This document shows positions 1 through 6,529 of a stretch of 12,177 bases of DNA, in pieces. The stretch is taken from NCBI GenBank assembly GCA_030611815.1, contig JAUWPC010000068.1, positions 1-12,177 on the forward strand. Direction: 5' to 3'. The DNA is from Desulfobacteraceae bacterium (GTDB lineage Bacteria; Desulfobacterota; DSM-4660; Desulfatiglandales; Desulfatiglandaceae). Position numbers and translations under genes: made by a program. The notes under the pieces were generated by a model that was given only the letters and a program-made list of their open reading frames with translations, did no database searches and was not told the DNA's origin. Each line of letters starts with the position of its first letter. The stretch's first letter is position 1.

Positions 1-74
1 AGCGTATTTGGTCAATGAACATTTTCGCAATAATCAGTGATGCAAAAATGGATATTGACGAAATACGCTTTTTG
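1..74 (+). terminator. Long hairpin with T-tract, candidate terminator of an upstream gene
   Basis: Bases 1-16 (AGCGTATTTGGTCAAT) pair with 54-69 (ATTGACGAAATACGCT) at 15 of 16 positions. Inside this, 20-29 and 40-49 can pair further (CATTTTCGCA against TGCAAAAATG, with one G-T wobble). A run of five T follows at 69-73. This is the shape of a rho-independent terminator, although the stem-loop is unusually long. It would end a gene left of the window, in sulfate reducers often aprA, but that gene is not visible. Because the stem begins at base 1, it could instead be the end of a larger palindromic repeat. Confidence 0.5.
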
Positions 75-135
75 TATTATTAGGGCACTTGAGTTTCCGA
101 CATAGATTTCAAAAACTACAACCCTGGAGGATACA

Positions 136-1404
136 ATGGCAGATGTACAAACGACAAACCAGAGTATATTAGTGGTTGGGGGGGGCATGAGCGGAATTAC
201 AGCCGCGTTGGAAGCGGCTGAGGCCGGTTATGACGTGGTGCTGGTCGAAAAAAATCCATATTTAGGTGGCCGCGTGACCCAGTTATACCAGTATTTTCCC
301 AAGCTGTGCCCGCCGAATTGCGGGCTGGAGATCAACTTCCGGCGTATGAGAGAGAACTCTAAAGTTCGTTTTTTTACTATGGCTGAGGTAGCGAGCATTT
401 CAGGACAGGAAGGGGACTATGACGTCACCGTCAAACTTCCTCCCCGGTATGTTAATGAAAAATGTACCTGCTGCGGGAAATGCGCCGAGGTGTGTGAGGT
501 TGAGATAGACAACCCGTTTAATTACGGAATGGATAAGATCAAGGCGGCCTATCTCCCCCATGAATTTGCATTCCCCATGAGATATGTGTTGGATCCTTCC
601 ATTACAGGGACCGATGAGGGAAAAAAATGCCTCGATGCCTGTGAATACGGCGCCATCGATCTGGAGATGGAAGAGACTTTCTTTGATCTTAAGGTCGGCG
701 CTATTGTCTGGGCTGCGGGGTGGGATCCCTATGATGCTGCAAAGGTCGATTATTATGGTTTTGGTGAATATAAAAACGTCATTACCAATGTAATGATGGA
801 GAGGATGGCAGCGCCTAACGGGCCAACAGAGGGGAAGATATTGCGGCCCTCTGACAAAAAGGAGCCCAAGAATATCGCCTTCATCCAGTGCGCCGGGTCT
901 CGGGATGAAAACTATCTCCCCTATTGCTCAGGAATATGCTGCCTCGCCTCTTTGAAGCACTCTACATACGTGAGAGAACTGTATCCTGATTGTGATGTGA
1001 CCATCTTTTTCATAGATATCAGGGCACTTGACAGGTTAGAGGACTTTTATGTCAAGGTGCAGGAAGACGAAAAGGTGACCTTTATCAAGAGCAAGATCGC
1101 CAATATAACAGAGGATGAGGAGACAGGCGGTCTGCTCCTTGAAGGAGAAAACACCAGGACGGGCGAACAGATCCTGATGAACTTTGACATGGTTGTTCTG
1201 GCGACCGGTATGGTGCCCAACAAGATCGAAATAGATGCCGCGCTCGATGTCTCCTATGATGAGTATGGGTTTTTAATAAATGACCCCGAGAAGACCGGAA
1301 TCTACGGCGCCGGCTGTGTAAGAAGACCAACCGATGTCGCTTCATCTGTGCAGGACGCCACAGCAGGGGCCTTAAAGGCTATCCAATCAATCGCGAGGAG
1401 GTAA
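136..1404 (+). CDS. qmoA: QmoA, HdrA-like flavoprotein subunit of the Qmo complex
   Basis: This 422-residue protein is an HdrA-type FAD and iron-sulfur subunit of the quinone-interacting oxidoreductase that feeds electrons to APS reductase in dissimilatory sulfate reduction. The N-terminal dinucleotide-binding motif VVGGGMSG (13-20) marks the FAD fold. Next come the HdrA-type CPPNCGLEINFRR stretch (Cys58, Cys62), a ferredoxin-like cluster site (Cys110, 113, 116, 120, with Cys165 and Cys169), and the family signature QCAGSR...YCSGICC (Cys252, 264, 268, 269). The end, TGIYGAGCVRRPTD, matches HdrA/QmoA C-termini. It is short, as expected for QmoA, compared with about 650 residues in methanogen HdrA. 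GGAGG at 126-130 sets the start. qmoB follows 4 nt after the stop, so the two are cotranscribed. I see no convincing promoter in the leader, and upstream transcription may read in. Confidence 0.93.
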   Translation: MADVQTTNQSILVVGGGMSGITAALEAAEAGYDVVLVEKNPYLGGRVTQLYQYFPKLCPPNCGLEINFRRMRENSKVRFFTMAEVASISGQEGDYDVTVKLPPRYVNEKCTCCGKCAEVCEVEIDNPFNYGMDKIKAAYLPHEFAFPMRYVLDPSITGTDEGKKCLDACEYGAIDLEMEETFFDLKVGAIVWAAGWDPYDAAKVDYYGFGEYKNVITNVMMERMAAPNGPTEGKILRPSDKKEPKNIAFIQCAGSRDENYLPYCSGICCLASLKHSTYVRELYPDCDVTIFFIDIRALDRLEDFYVKVQEDEKVTFIKSKIANITEDEETGGLLLEGENTRTGEQILMNFDMVVLATGMVPNKIEIDAALDVSYDEYGFLINDPEKTGIYGAGCVRRPTDVASSVQDATAGALKAIQSIARR

Positions 1405-1408
1405 CTCG

Positions 1409-3640
1409 ATGGACAAAAAGACAGCAATTTATATTTGCACCGGGTGCGGCATCGGAGATGCCTTAGATATTGAGCAGCTTAAAGAGGAAGGTACTGAGGA
1501 TTTCAGCATAGATCTTACCAAGGATCATCCCTTCCTGTGCGCCCAAGAGGGTGTTGACCTTATAAAGCAGGATATAGAGGGTGAAGGGGTCAATACCGTC
1601 ATTATCGCTGCCTGCTCCTACAGGGTTAACTATGATGTTTTCAACTTTGGCCAGGGAGTCATCGTGCAAAGGGTCAATTTGAGAGAGCAGGTGGCCTGGA
1701 GCCAGCCTCCTAAAGAGGAAGACACCCAGATGTTGGCTGAAGACAACCTGCGGATCGGCTGTTCCCAGGCCAAAAACACCGAATTGACTGAGCCGTTTAA
1801 GGCAGAGGAAGAATATTCCAAGGATATCTTAGTCGTCGGGGGTGGGCTTGCCGGGATGACCGTCGCCCTGGAGACCGCGAAAGCCGGTTATCAGGCTATT
1901 TTAGTTGAAAAAGAGGACAAGTTAGGCGGTTTCTTAGGCAAGATGAAAAGTACGATCACTATGCCATACAAAGAACTCTCAGACCCCGGGGCCGAGGATC
2001 TGATCAAGGCGATTGAGGAGGAGCCCAAAGTCAAGGTCTATACCTCCTCCACCGTGGAAAAGATCAGCGGGGCCCCGGGTCTATACACTGTTGACATCAA
2101 GTCAAACGGAAATGGGGCCAGTGAAAGGGTAGGGGCAGTGGTTCAGGCAACGGGCTGGGTCCCCTATGATGCCAACAAACTGGGCCACTTGGGCTATGGC
2201 AAATTTAAGGATGTGATTACAAATGTGGAGATGGAAGAGATGGCCGCGGCCGGCAAGATCACCCGGCCCTCGGATGGGAGCGATGTCAAGAATGTCCTCT
2301 TTATCCAGTGTGCCGGATCACGGGATCCTGAACATCTTCCCTACTGCTCATCGGCCTGCTGTTTAGTTTCAATGAAGCAGGCAACTTATGTCAAAGAGCA
2401 GAATGCCGAGGCCGTAAATTATGTCCTTTATAAAGATGTGCGCACCGTCGGGCAGGCCGAGGACTTTTACCGAAAGGCCCAGGAAGACGGAAATATTTTC
2501 ATTCGAGGCGAGGCTGCTAATGTGGGAGAGGCAGGCGGCAAGCTCTTTGTGGAAGCGGATGACGAGCTTTTGGGCGAGAGGGTGAAGATCGAAGATCTGG
2601 ATCTAATCGTATTGGCTGTTGGTATGGTCCCGGCGTCTAAGCCTGAGACCGCCCCTAAGATCAAGGCGCCTGCCGATGCAGAAGATGCGGATGAAGACGG
2701 AATGATGGAGGTTATGCCTGACTCCGGGTTTTTTGCGAATAGCGCCCTCAATCTGGAGTATCGTCAGGGACCTGAGCTACCAACCCTGAAATATGGGTTT
2801 CCCGATTCCCACTTCATCTGCTTTCCTTATGAAACGAGACGAACGGGTATTTATTCAGCCGGGTGTATCAGACGACCCATGGAGACGGCCAAGGCCATAG
2901 ATGACGCGGTTGGCGCGGCCATGAAGGCAATCCAGTGCACCGAGGCAACGGCCGAGGGTAAGGCGGTCCATCCCAGGGCAGGGGACCTCTCTTATCCTGA
3001 AATTGACATGAAAAGGTGTACCCAGTGTAAACGATGTACGGAAGAATGCCCCTTTGGAATGTTCAACGAAGACGAAGAGGCCAATCCTCTTCCGAACCCC
3101 ACAAGGTGCCGACGATGCGGTATCTGCATGGGGGCCTGTCCTGAAAGGATTATTTCCTTTAAGAACTACTCCGTTGGTATGATCGGGAATATGATAAAGT
3201 CGATTCATGTGCCTGAGGAGGATGAGGAAAAGCCGAGGGTTGTCTGTCTGATCTGTGAAAACGATGCCCTCCCAGCCCTGGATATGGCCGGTATCAAGCG
3301 TATGAAGTGGAGCCCCTATGTCCGCTTTATCCCGATGAGATGCCTGGGCTCCATGAACTTGGTCTGGATAGCTGATTCGATGTCCAGAGGTATTGACGGC
3401 ATTCTCCTTCTTGGTTGCCGTCATGGCGATGATTACCAGTGCCACTTTGTCAAGGGGAGCGAATTGGCCGAGACCCGGTTAAGCAAGGTCTCAGAGACCC
3501 TGGACAGGTTGGCTTTAGAGTCCGAGCGTGTGAAGTTTGTTGAGGTGGGGATCACCGATTATGACAAGATCCCAGTCATTATAAATGAGTTCATGGAAAC
3601 GATTGAGAAAGTCGGCCCTAATCCTTATAAGGGATGGTAG
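1409..3640 (+). CDS. qmoB: QmoB, HdrA-like flavoprotein with ferredoxin and MvhD-type domains
   Basis: This 743-residue protein is the large flavin and iron-sulfur subunit of Qmo. An N-terminal region with YICTGCGIGDALD (8-20) precedes the FAD motif VVGGGLAG (142-149). The HdrA signature QCAGSR...YCSSACC lies at 300-318. The stretch YRQGPELPTLKYGFPDSHFICFPYETRRTG (451-480) is the kind conserved in QmoB. Two [4Fe-4S] ferredoxin motifs follow: Cys537/540/543/547 and Cys567/570/573/577. The C-terminal domain from about 608 is MvhD/FlpD-like, with Cys613, 616, 645, 670 and 678, and in Hdr systems this domain receives electrons from a hydrogenase or dehydrogenase. An acidic Ala/Pro-rich linker (about 411-436) looks like a variable loop. 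GAGGAGG just before the start overlaps the qmoA stop. The length fits characterised QmoB proteins. What differs is downstream: qmoC does not follow. Confidence 0.93.
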   Translation: MDKKTAIYICTGCGIGDALDIEQLKEEGTEDFSIDLTKDHPFLCAQEGVDLIKQDIEGEGVNTVIIAACSYRVNYDVFNFGQGVIVQRVNLREQVAWSQPPKEEDTQMLAEDNLRIGCSQAKNTELTEPFKAEEEYSKDILVVGGGLAGMTVALETAKAGYQAILVEKEDKLGGFLGKMKSTITMPYKELSDPGAEDLIKAIEEEPKVKVYTSSTVEKISGAPGLYTVDIKSNGNGASERVGAVVQATGWVPYDANKLGHLGYGKFKDVITNVEMEEMAAAGKITRPSDGSDVKNVLFIQCAGSRDPEHLPYCSSACCLVSMKQATYVKEQNAEAVNYVLYKDVRTVGQAEDFYRKAQEDGNIFIRGEAANVGEAGGKLFVEADDELLGERVKIEDLDLIVLAVGMVPASKPETAPKIKAPADAEDADEDGMMEVMPDSGFFANSALNLEYRQGPELPTLKYGFPDSHFICFPYETRRTGIYSAGCIRRPMETAKAIDDAVGAAMKAIQCTEATAEGKAVHPRAGDLSYPEIDMKRCTQCKRCTEECPFGMFNEDEEANPLPNPTRCRRCGICMGACPERIISFKNYSVGMIGNMIKSIHVPEEDEEKPRVVCLICENDALPALDMAGIKRMKWSPYVRFIPMRCLGSMNLVWIADSMSRGIDGILLLGCRHGDDYQCHFVKGSELAETRLSKVSETLDRLALESERVKFVEVGITDYDKIPVIINEFMETIEKVGPNPYKGW

Positions 3641-3644
3641 TTGG

Positions 3645-3693
3645 GATTGATGATTGTTGATTGACGATTGTCGATTGAAAATCGAAAATTGGT
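3645..3693. repeat. Degenerate heptanucleotide tandem repeat (GATTGNN)
   Basis: Five successive 7-mers fit GATTGNN (GATTGAT, GATTGTT, GATTGAC, GATTGTC, GATTGAA). Two weaker units follow (AATCGAA, AATTGGT). The run starts 5 nt after the qmoB stop. The first five bases of the unit are constant and the last two vary, so this is a degenerate array, not a clean microsatellite. The same 7-nt period recurs at 7371, 7850 and 11732 with different unit sequences. Confidence 0.8.
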
Positions 3694-3702
3694 TATTGGC
3701 GG

Positions 3703-3739
3703 GTCAAATATTTGACAATCGGAAAGATTCGGTTGTCAA
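3703..3739. promoter_or_regulatory. Palindrome and overlapping inverted repeat upstream of hdrC, possible operator
   Basis: GTCAAATATTTGAC (3703-3716) is a perfect 14-bp palindrome. Its right half overlaps a second inverted repeat, TTGACAA (3712-3718) with TTGTCAA (3733-3739). Such symmetric AT-rich sites often bind dimeric regulators. The AAATATTT core recalls Rex-type redox operators, but the flanking C and G are the reverse of the usual Rex half-sites, so I do not assign a regulator. It lies between qmoB and hdrC and could control hdrCB separately. A fold in the RNA is the alternative. Confidence 0.3.
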
Positions 3740-3762
3740 TATTCAGTTTCCAAAATCCAAAA

Positions 3763-3904
3763 GAGACCTTTGAAAAATGTTCAATTTCGTTCAAGATTAA
3801 GGCGCGTGAGGATTTAAACCGCAGGAATATATGGAATATTTCGAGGATTTAAATCCGAACGTAACACAGAGATTGGGCGAAAGGGGACGTTTTTCAAAGG
3901 TCTC
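3763..3904. mobile_element. MITE-like palindromic element 1, 142 bp, perfect 15-bp terminal inverted repeats
   Basis: GAGACCTTTGAAAAA (3763-3777) is repeated exactly in inverted orientation at 3890-3904. Inward the two arms keep pairing imperfectly, with mostly transition differences for the next 13 bases. They match again at GGATTTAAA (3810-3818) and TTTAAATCC (3848-3856), so the whole element is one long imperfect hairpin. It has no coding capacity. No exact target duplication abuts the ends. CAATATTCA occurs at 3737-3745 and again at 3905-3913, but the left copy is 17 bp away from the left end. The element fills most of the gap between qmoB and hdrC. It fits a non-autonomous mobile element (MITE) or a REP-like palindrome, and the hairpin could act as a processing or attenuation site in a qmoAB-hdrCB transcript. 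Confidence 0.75.
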
Positions 3905-3933
3905 CAATATTCAATAGCAAAAAGAGGTCGCTT

Positions 3934-4524
3934 ATGGAAAACATGGTTAACTACAATCCCTCCTTTGCCGAGGAGGTCTTCCGGGATGTGGATTCCGGGG
4001 ATGAGATTAAGATGTGCATGAATTGCGGTGTCTGTGCCGGATCATGTCCCTTGAGGGAGCACATGGATTATCCGCCCAGGCAGATCTTTAGTCTTATCAG
4101 GGCAGGTAAGAGGGAAGAGGTCCTGAGCAGCAAGTCGATTATGCTCTGTACATCATGTTATGCATGTGTGGTCAAGTGCCCGAGGGATATTCCCGTTATG
4201 GATGTGATGCACGGGTTGGGCCACTATGCCCTTAAACAGGGCTATGTTCCTCGAAAAGACACTGCAAACTTTGGGAAGGAATTCTGGAACCAGGTGTATA
4301 AACTTGGTCGTATAGATGAGAAGGATCTTCCAAGGCGGGTGTTTTTTGCCGGGGGATTTATCGCCGGTATAAAGGCAATGCTCAATTTCATGGATATTGG
4401 ACTAAAACTGATGCTTCACAGGAGAATGAAACTACTTCCGGAGAGGAAGATCAAAGGGGTTAAGTCGCTCCAGAAGATGTTGGACAAGGCAGAAGGCTTA
4501 GGGAAAGGAGGTGCTGCGGCATGA
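3934..4524 (+). CDS. hdrC: HdrC-like iron-sulfur subunit
   Basis: This 196-residue protein is a HdrC-type electron-transfer subunit carrying two cubane [4Fe-4S] clusters: Cys28/31/34/38 (CMNCGVCAGSC) and Cys72/75/78/82 (CTSCYACVVKC). Both motifs end in CP and match the 4Fe-4S dicluster fold. The C-terminal part (about 130-196) is basic and amphipathic, without the five or so membrane helices that QmoC adds after its HdrC domain, so the product should be soluble or peripheral. AAAGAGGT at 3921-3928 is the ribosome-binding site, 5 nt before the ATG. The stop overlaps the hdrB start (ATGA), implying coupled translation and a fixed 1:1 partnership. In Hdr enzymes HdrC relays electrons between HdrA and HdrB, and here the HdrA role would be filled by QmoA/QmoB. 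Confidence 0.9.
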   Translation: MENMVNYNPSFAEEVFRDVDSGDEIKMCMNCGVCAGSCPLREHMDYPPRQIFSLIRAGKREEVLSSKSIMLCTSCYACVVKCPRDIPVMDVMHGLGHYALKQGYVPRKDTANFGKEFWNQVYKLGRIDEKDLPRRVFFAGGFIAGIKAMLNFMDIGLKLMLHRRMKLLPERKIKGVKSLQKMLDKAEGLGKGGAAA

Positions 4525-5399
4525 AATATTTCTTATATTGGGGATGCAGCTTAGAAGGGACCGGCGCCAATTTTCTCGTCTCCCTGAAACCTGCCTGTGA
4601 GGCCCTCGGGATGGAGTTTGAGGAGATTGAGGACTGGAACTGCTGTGGGGCGAGTGTCTCTTATGCCGGGGCAAATGACCTGGCCATCAAGGTGCTTAAT
4701 GCACGCAACCTTGCCATAGCAGAGGCAGAGGCCAACTATGACATCGTTGCTCCGTGCAGTTCCTGTTACATCCAGATGATCAAGGTGAACCACGAGATCC
4801 AGGAAGATCCCGAACTGCTGAAACAGGTGAATGAATGCCTGGCAGAAGGGGGCTTAAGCTACAAAGGAGGCATCAAGGTCAGGCATATACAGGATGTGCT
4901 TTATAATGATGTGGGGGTTGACAAGATCAAGGCAAAGGTCAGCAAGCCCCTCAATGGGCTCAAGGTTGCCGGGTATGTGGGATGCCAGTCTGTCAGACCC
5001 TATGGTGAATATGACAGCGTGAATAGGCCTGTGGTTCAGGATCGCCTCCTTGAGGCCTTGGGCGCTGAGGCAGTCCCTTTTCCCACCAAGATCCGGTGTT
5101 GCGGGTCAGGAATATTCCTCCCTGAGATAGACTACTGTATGGGGTTGGTAAAGGATATCTTGGAAGATGCGCTCAATCACGGGGCTGAGCTGATTTCTAC
5201 TGTATGCCCCATGTGTGCCATGAATTTGGAGATGTACCAGGGAAGGATTAATGAGGCGTACGGGACCGATTTTGATGTCCCGATAGTGTATCTGACCCAG
5301 TTAATGGCAGTGGCCTTTGGGATGGACCTCAAGAAGGATGCCGCCCTCAATTATAACGTCATTCCGCCCGAAGGTATTTTGAAGGCCGCCATAGGGTGA
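4521..5399 (+). CDS. hdrB: HdrB-like subunit with two complete CCG motifs
   Basis: This 292-residue protein is a heterodisulfide reductase subunit B homologue. Both cysteine-rich CCG motifs (CX31-39CCX35-36CX2C type) are intact: Cys9, Cys41-Cys42, Cys79, Cys82, and Cys155, Cys193-Cys194, Cys229, Cys232. In methanogen HdrB these bind the two noncubane [4Fe-4S] clusters that cleave the CoM-S-S-CoB disulfide. Nothing here suggests coenzyme M or B, so the substrate in this organism is unknown, with another disulfide or thiol carrier possible. Its ATG overlaps the hdrC stop, and GGAGG in the hdrC tail (about 4506-4511) serves as ribosome-binding site. It closes the qmoAB-hdrCB block, followed by an intrinsic terminator. 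A glycolate-oxidase or lactate-utilisation CCG protein is less likely, given the direct HdrC partner and qmoAB. Confidence 0.9.
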   Translation: MKYFLYWGCSLEGTGANFLVSLKPACEALGMEFEEIEDWNCCGASVSYAGANDLAIKVLNARNLAIAEAEANYDIVAPCSSCYIQMIKVNHEIQEDPELLKQVNECLAEGGLSYKGGIKVRHIQDVLYNDVGVDKIKAKVSKPLNGLKVAGYVGCQSVRPYGEYDSVNRPVVQDRLLEALGAEAVPFPTKIRCCGSGIFLPEIDYCMGLVKDILEDALNHGAELISTVCPMCAMNLEMYQGRINEAYGTDFDVPIVYLTQLMAVAFGMDLKKDAALNYNVIPPEGILKAAIG

Positions 5400-5424
5400 A
5401 TCGAGAAGTGTACTTAAAGAAATG

Positions 5425-5465
5425 AAACCAAACCTCTGGAAATTGATTTGGGGTTTGGTTTTTTT
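5425..5465 (+). terminator. Rho-independent terminator after hdrB
   Basis: AAACCAAACC (5425-5434) pairs perfectly with GGTTTGGTTT (5452-5461) around a 17-nt loop, and the T-run extends to 5465. It lies 26 nt after the hdrB stop and ends the electron-transfer block. The next gene starts only 16 nt later, so its promoter must lie within or before this hairpin, or it is expressed by read-through. Confidence 0.85.
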
Positions 5466-5480
5466 AGATAGGAGAAGAAG

Positions 5481-5750
5481 ATGACTGACCCGGAAATACC
5501 CAAATGTAAGCATTGCGGCGCTGATATGAAGAAATGGGAGCCCCCGGCAGATTCAACATGGAGCACCCCTTTTCTGTGGGTCTGCTTTAATGACGAGTGT
5601 TCCTATTTTAAGCGGGGCTGGGATCATATGATGAAAACACAAGAGGCAAAGGCCTCCTACCGGCACAGCCTCAATCCGGAAACAGGGGCCACCGGTCCGT
5701 TGCCATGCTGGTCTTATGACGCGCAGAAAAACAGGATCATTGGGGAATGA
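5481..5750 (+). CDS. Small zinc-ribbon-like protein
   Basis: This 89-residue protein has CKHC (Cys9, Cys12) paired with CFNDEC (Cys35, Cys40), a four-cysteine arrangement that suggests one bound zinc in a ribbon or Ogr/Delta-like finger. The intervening and following sequence is rich in Trp, Tyr and Phe (WEPPADSTWSTPFLWVC, CSYFKRGWDHM), which points to a compact folded domain. No catalytic motif is visible. AGGAG at about 5470-5474 precedes the ATG. The stop overlaps the start of the SEC-C gene (ATGA), so the two are translationally coupled. The function is unknown. A zinc-binding protein-protein or nucleic-acid adaptor is possible, but nothing beyond the cysteines shows this. Confidence 0.75.
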   Translation: MTDPEIPKCKHCGADMKKWEPPADSTWSTPFLWVCFNDECSYFKRGWDHMMKTQEAKASYRHSLNPETGATGPLPCWSYDAQKNRIIGE

Positions 5751-6529
5751 AAAAGATAGGAAGAAATGATCCATGCCCCTGCGGCAGCGGCAAGAAATTT
5801 AAACACTGCCATTTAGGGAAAGAAGACGAACTCACCCTTGAGGGGATGGGGGAGTTCTCCCCGGAGATGGGCGCCGAGATTACTACCCTCCCGAATGTCT
5901 GGTATGGGCGGTCTCAGGAAATGACGGACGGGCTTGATATCAAGCAACTGACCGGGGTTGCCGCCGGTGTAAAATTTATTGATTTGAATGAGTATAAAGG
6001 CCTGCCCGTGTTTGATCAAAGGGGCGAGGGAAAAGAAAAAGAGGGGTCAGGCGGGGTCTTTGTCAACGTCTTAAAGACAAAAACGACCGACCCGGATAAC
6101 CTCTATATTGCCATATCCCCTGAAATTGGTGACAGCGCCTTGATGCATCAGTTGGCCCATCTCCTTGACTATTTGGGAGGCTCTAAGTTAATGCCCGGCT
6201 TAGCCAAACCCTTGAGCTTTGATATCGGGATCCCGGTTGAGCATATTGAGCACCCCCACGAATTTGGCTATTGGCTTGACTATCTCCAGAATAAATTCGA
6301 TGTACAGTTGGATGCCGATGATACGATCATCTCATATCTTTACAAGAACGAGATGCTCATAAAAGGCACAGACATAGAAAAACAGGACAAGGTGATCCTG
6401 AAATCAAAATCAGACCGAATCATGAGGTTTTTGAGCGAGAAAAGCACTGAGATCGATGCGTTTATCCGTGAACTCCCCGGGTATATCGGCTCAAGGGTGA
6501 GGAAAGAAGGAAAGGAGGGTAAATCATGA
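5747..6529 (+). CDS. SEC-C motif protein with a degenerate HQLAH metallopeptidase-like motif
   Basis: This 260-residue protein starts with a SEC-C zinc motif, GRNDPCPCGSGKKFKHCH (5-22; Cys10, Cys12, Cys21, His22), best known from the SecA C-terminus where it binds SecB and zinc. Here it is N-terminal. The remainder is unlike SecA. It contains ALMHQLAHLLDYLGG (131-145), which resembles a zinc-metallopeptidase helix (HExxH) with the catalytic Glu replaced by Gln135. A His/Glu cluster, EHIEHPHE (165-172), could supply a further ligand. The region about 90-102 is charged and low in complexity. No signal peptide or membrane segment is seen, so it is probably cytoplasmic. It overlaps the genes on both sides by 4 nt, forming a tightly coupled trio. 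The function is unknown, and an inactive protease-like binding domain is my inference. Confidence 0.8.
   Translation: MKKIGRNDPCPCGSGKKFKHCHLGKEDELTLEGMGEFSPEMGAEITTLPNVWYGRSQEMTDGLDIKQLTGVAAGVKFIDLNEYKGLPVFDQRGEGKEKEGSGGVFVNVLKTKTTDPDNLYIAISPEIGDSALMHQLAHLLDYLGGSKLMPGLAKPLSFDIGIPVEHIEHPHEFGYWLDYLQNKFDVQLDADDTIISYLYKNEMLIKGTDIEKQDKVILKSKSDRIMRFLSEKSTEIDAFIRELPGYIGSRVRKEGKEGKS

Noticed and set aside
2855..3445. 196-residue open frame on the - strand inside qmoB
   Set aside because: It lies wholly within a well-supported gene, has no recognisable domain and a composition expected from the complement of qmoB codons.
3645..3693. Possible CRISPR array or iteron-type origin from the regular GATTG units
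   Set aside because: The units are only 7 nt with no spacers and no replication gene nearby, so a tandem heptamer repeat is the better description.
3712..3743. TTGACA as a -35 box for an hdrC promoter
   Set aside because: No acceptable -10 box occurs at 16-18 nt. The candidates are GTCAAT at 17 nt, or AATATT at about 20 nt, and both are poor.
3737..3913. CAATATTCA at 3737-3745 and 3905-3913 as the target-site duplication of element 1
   Set aside because: The right copy abuts the terminal repeat, but the left copy is separated from the left end by 17 nt. The short AT-rich match could be chance.
4300..4524. Possible membrane anchor in the C-terminal part of HdrC (QmoC-like)
   Set aside because: The hydrophobic stretch FFAGGFIAGIKAMLNFMDIGLKL is single, broken by charge and followed by a basic tail. 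It does not resemble the multi-helix cytochrome b domain of QmoC.
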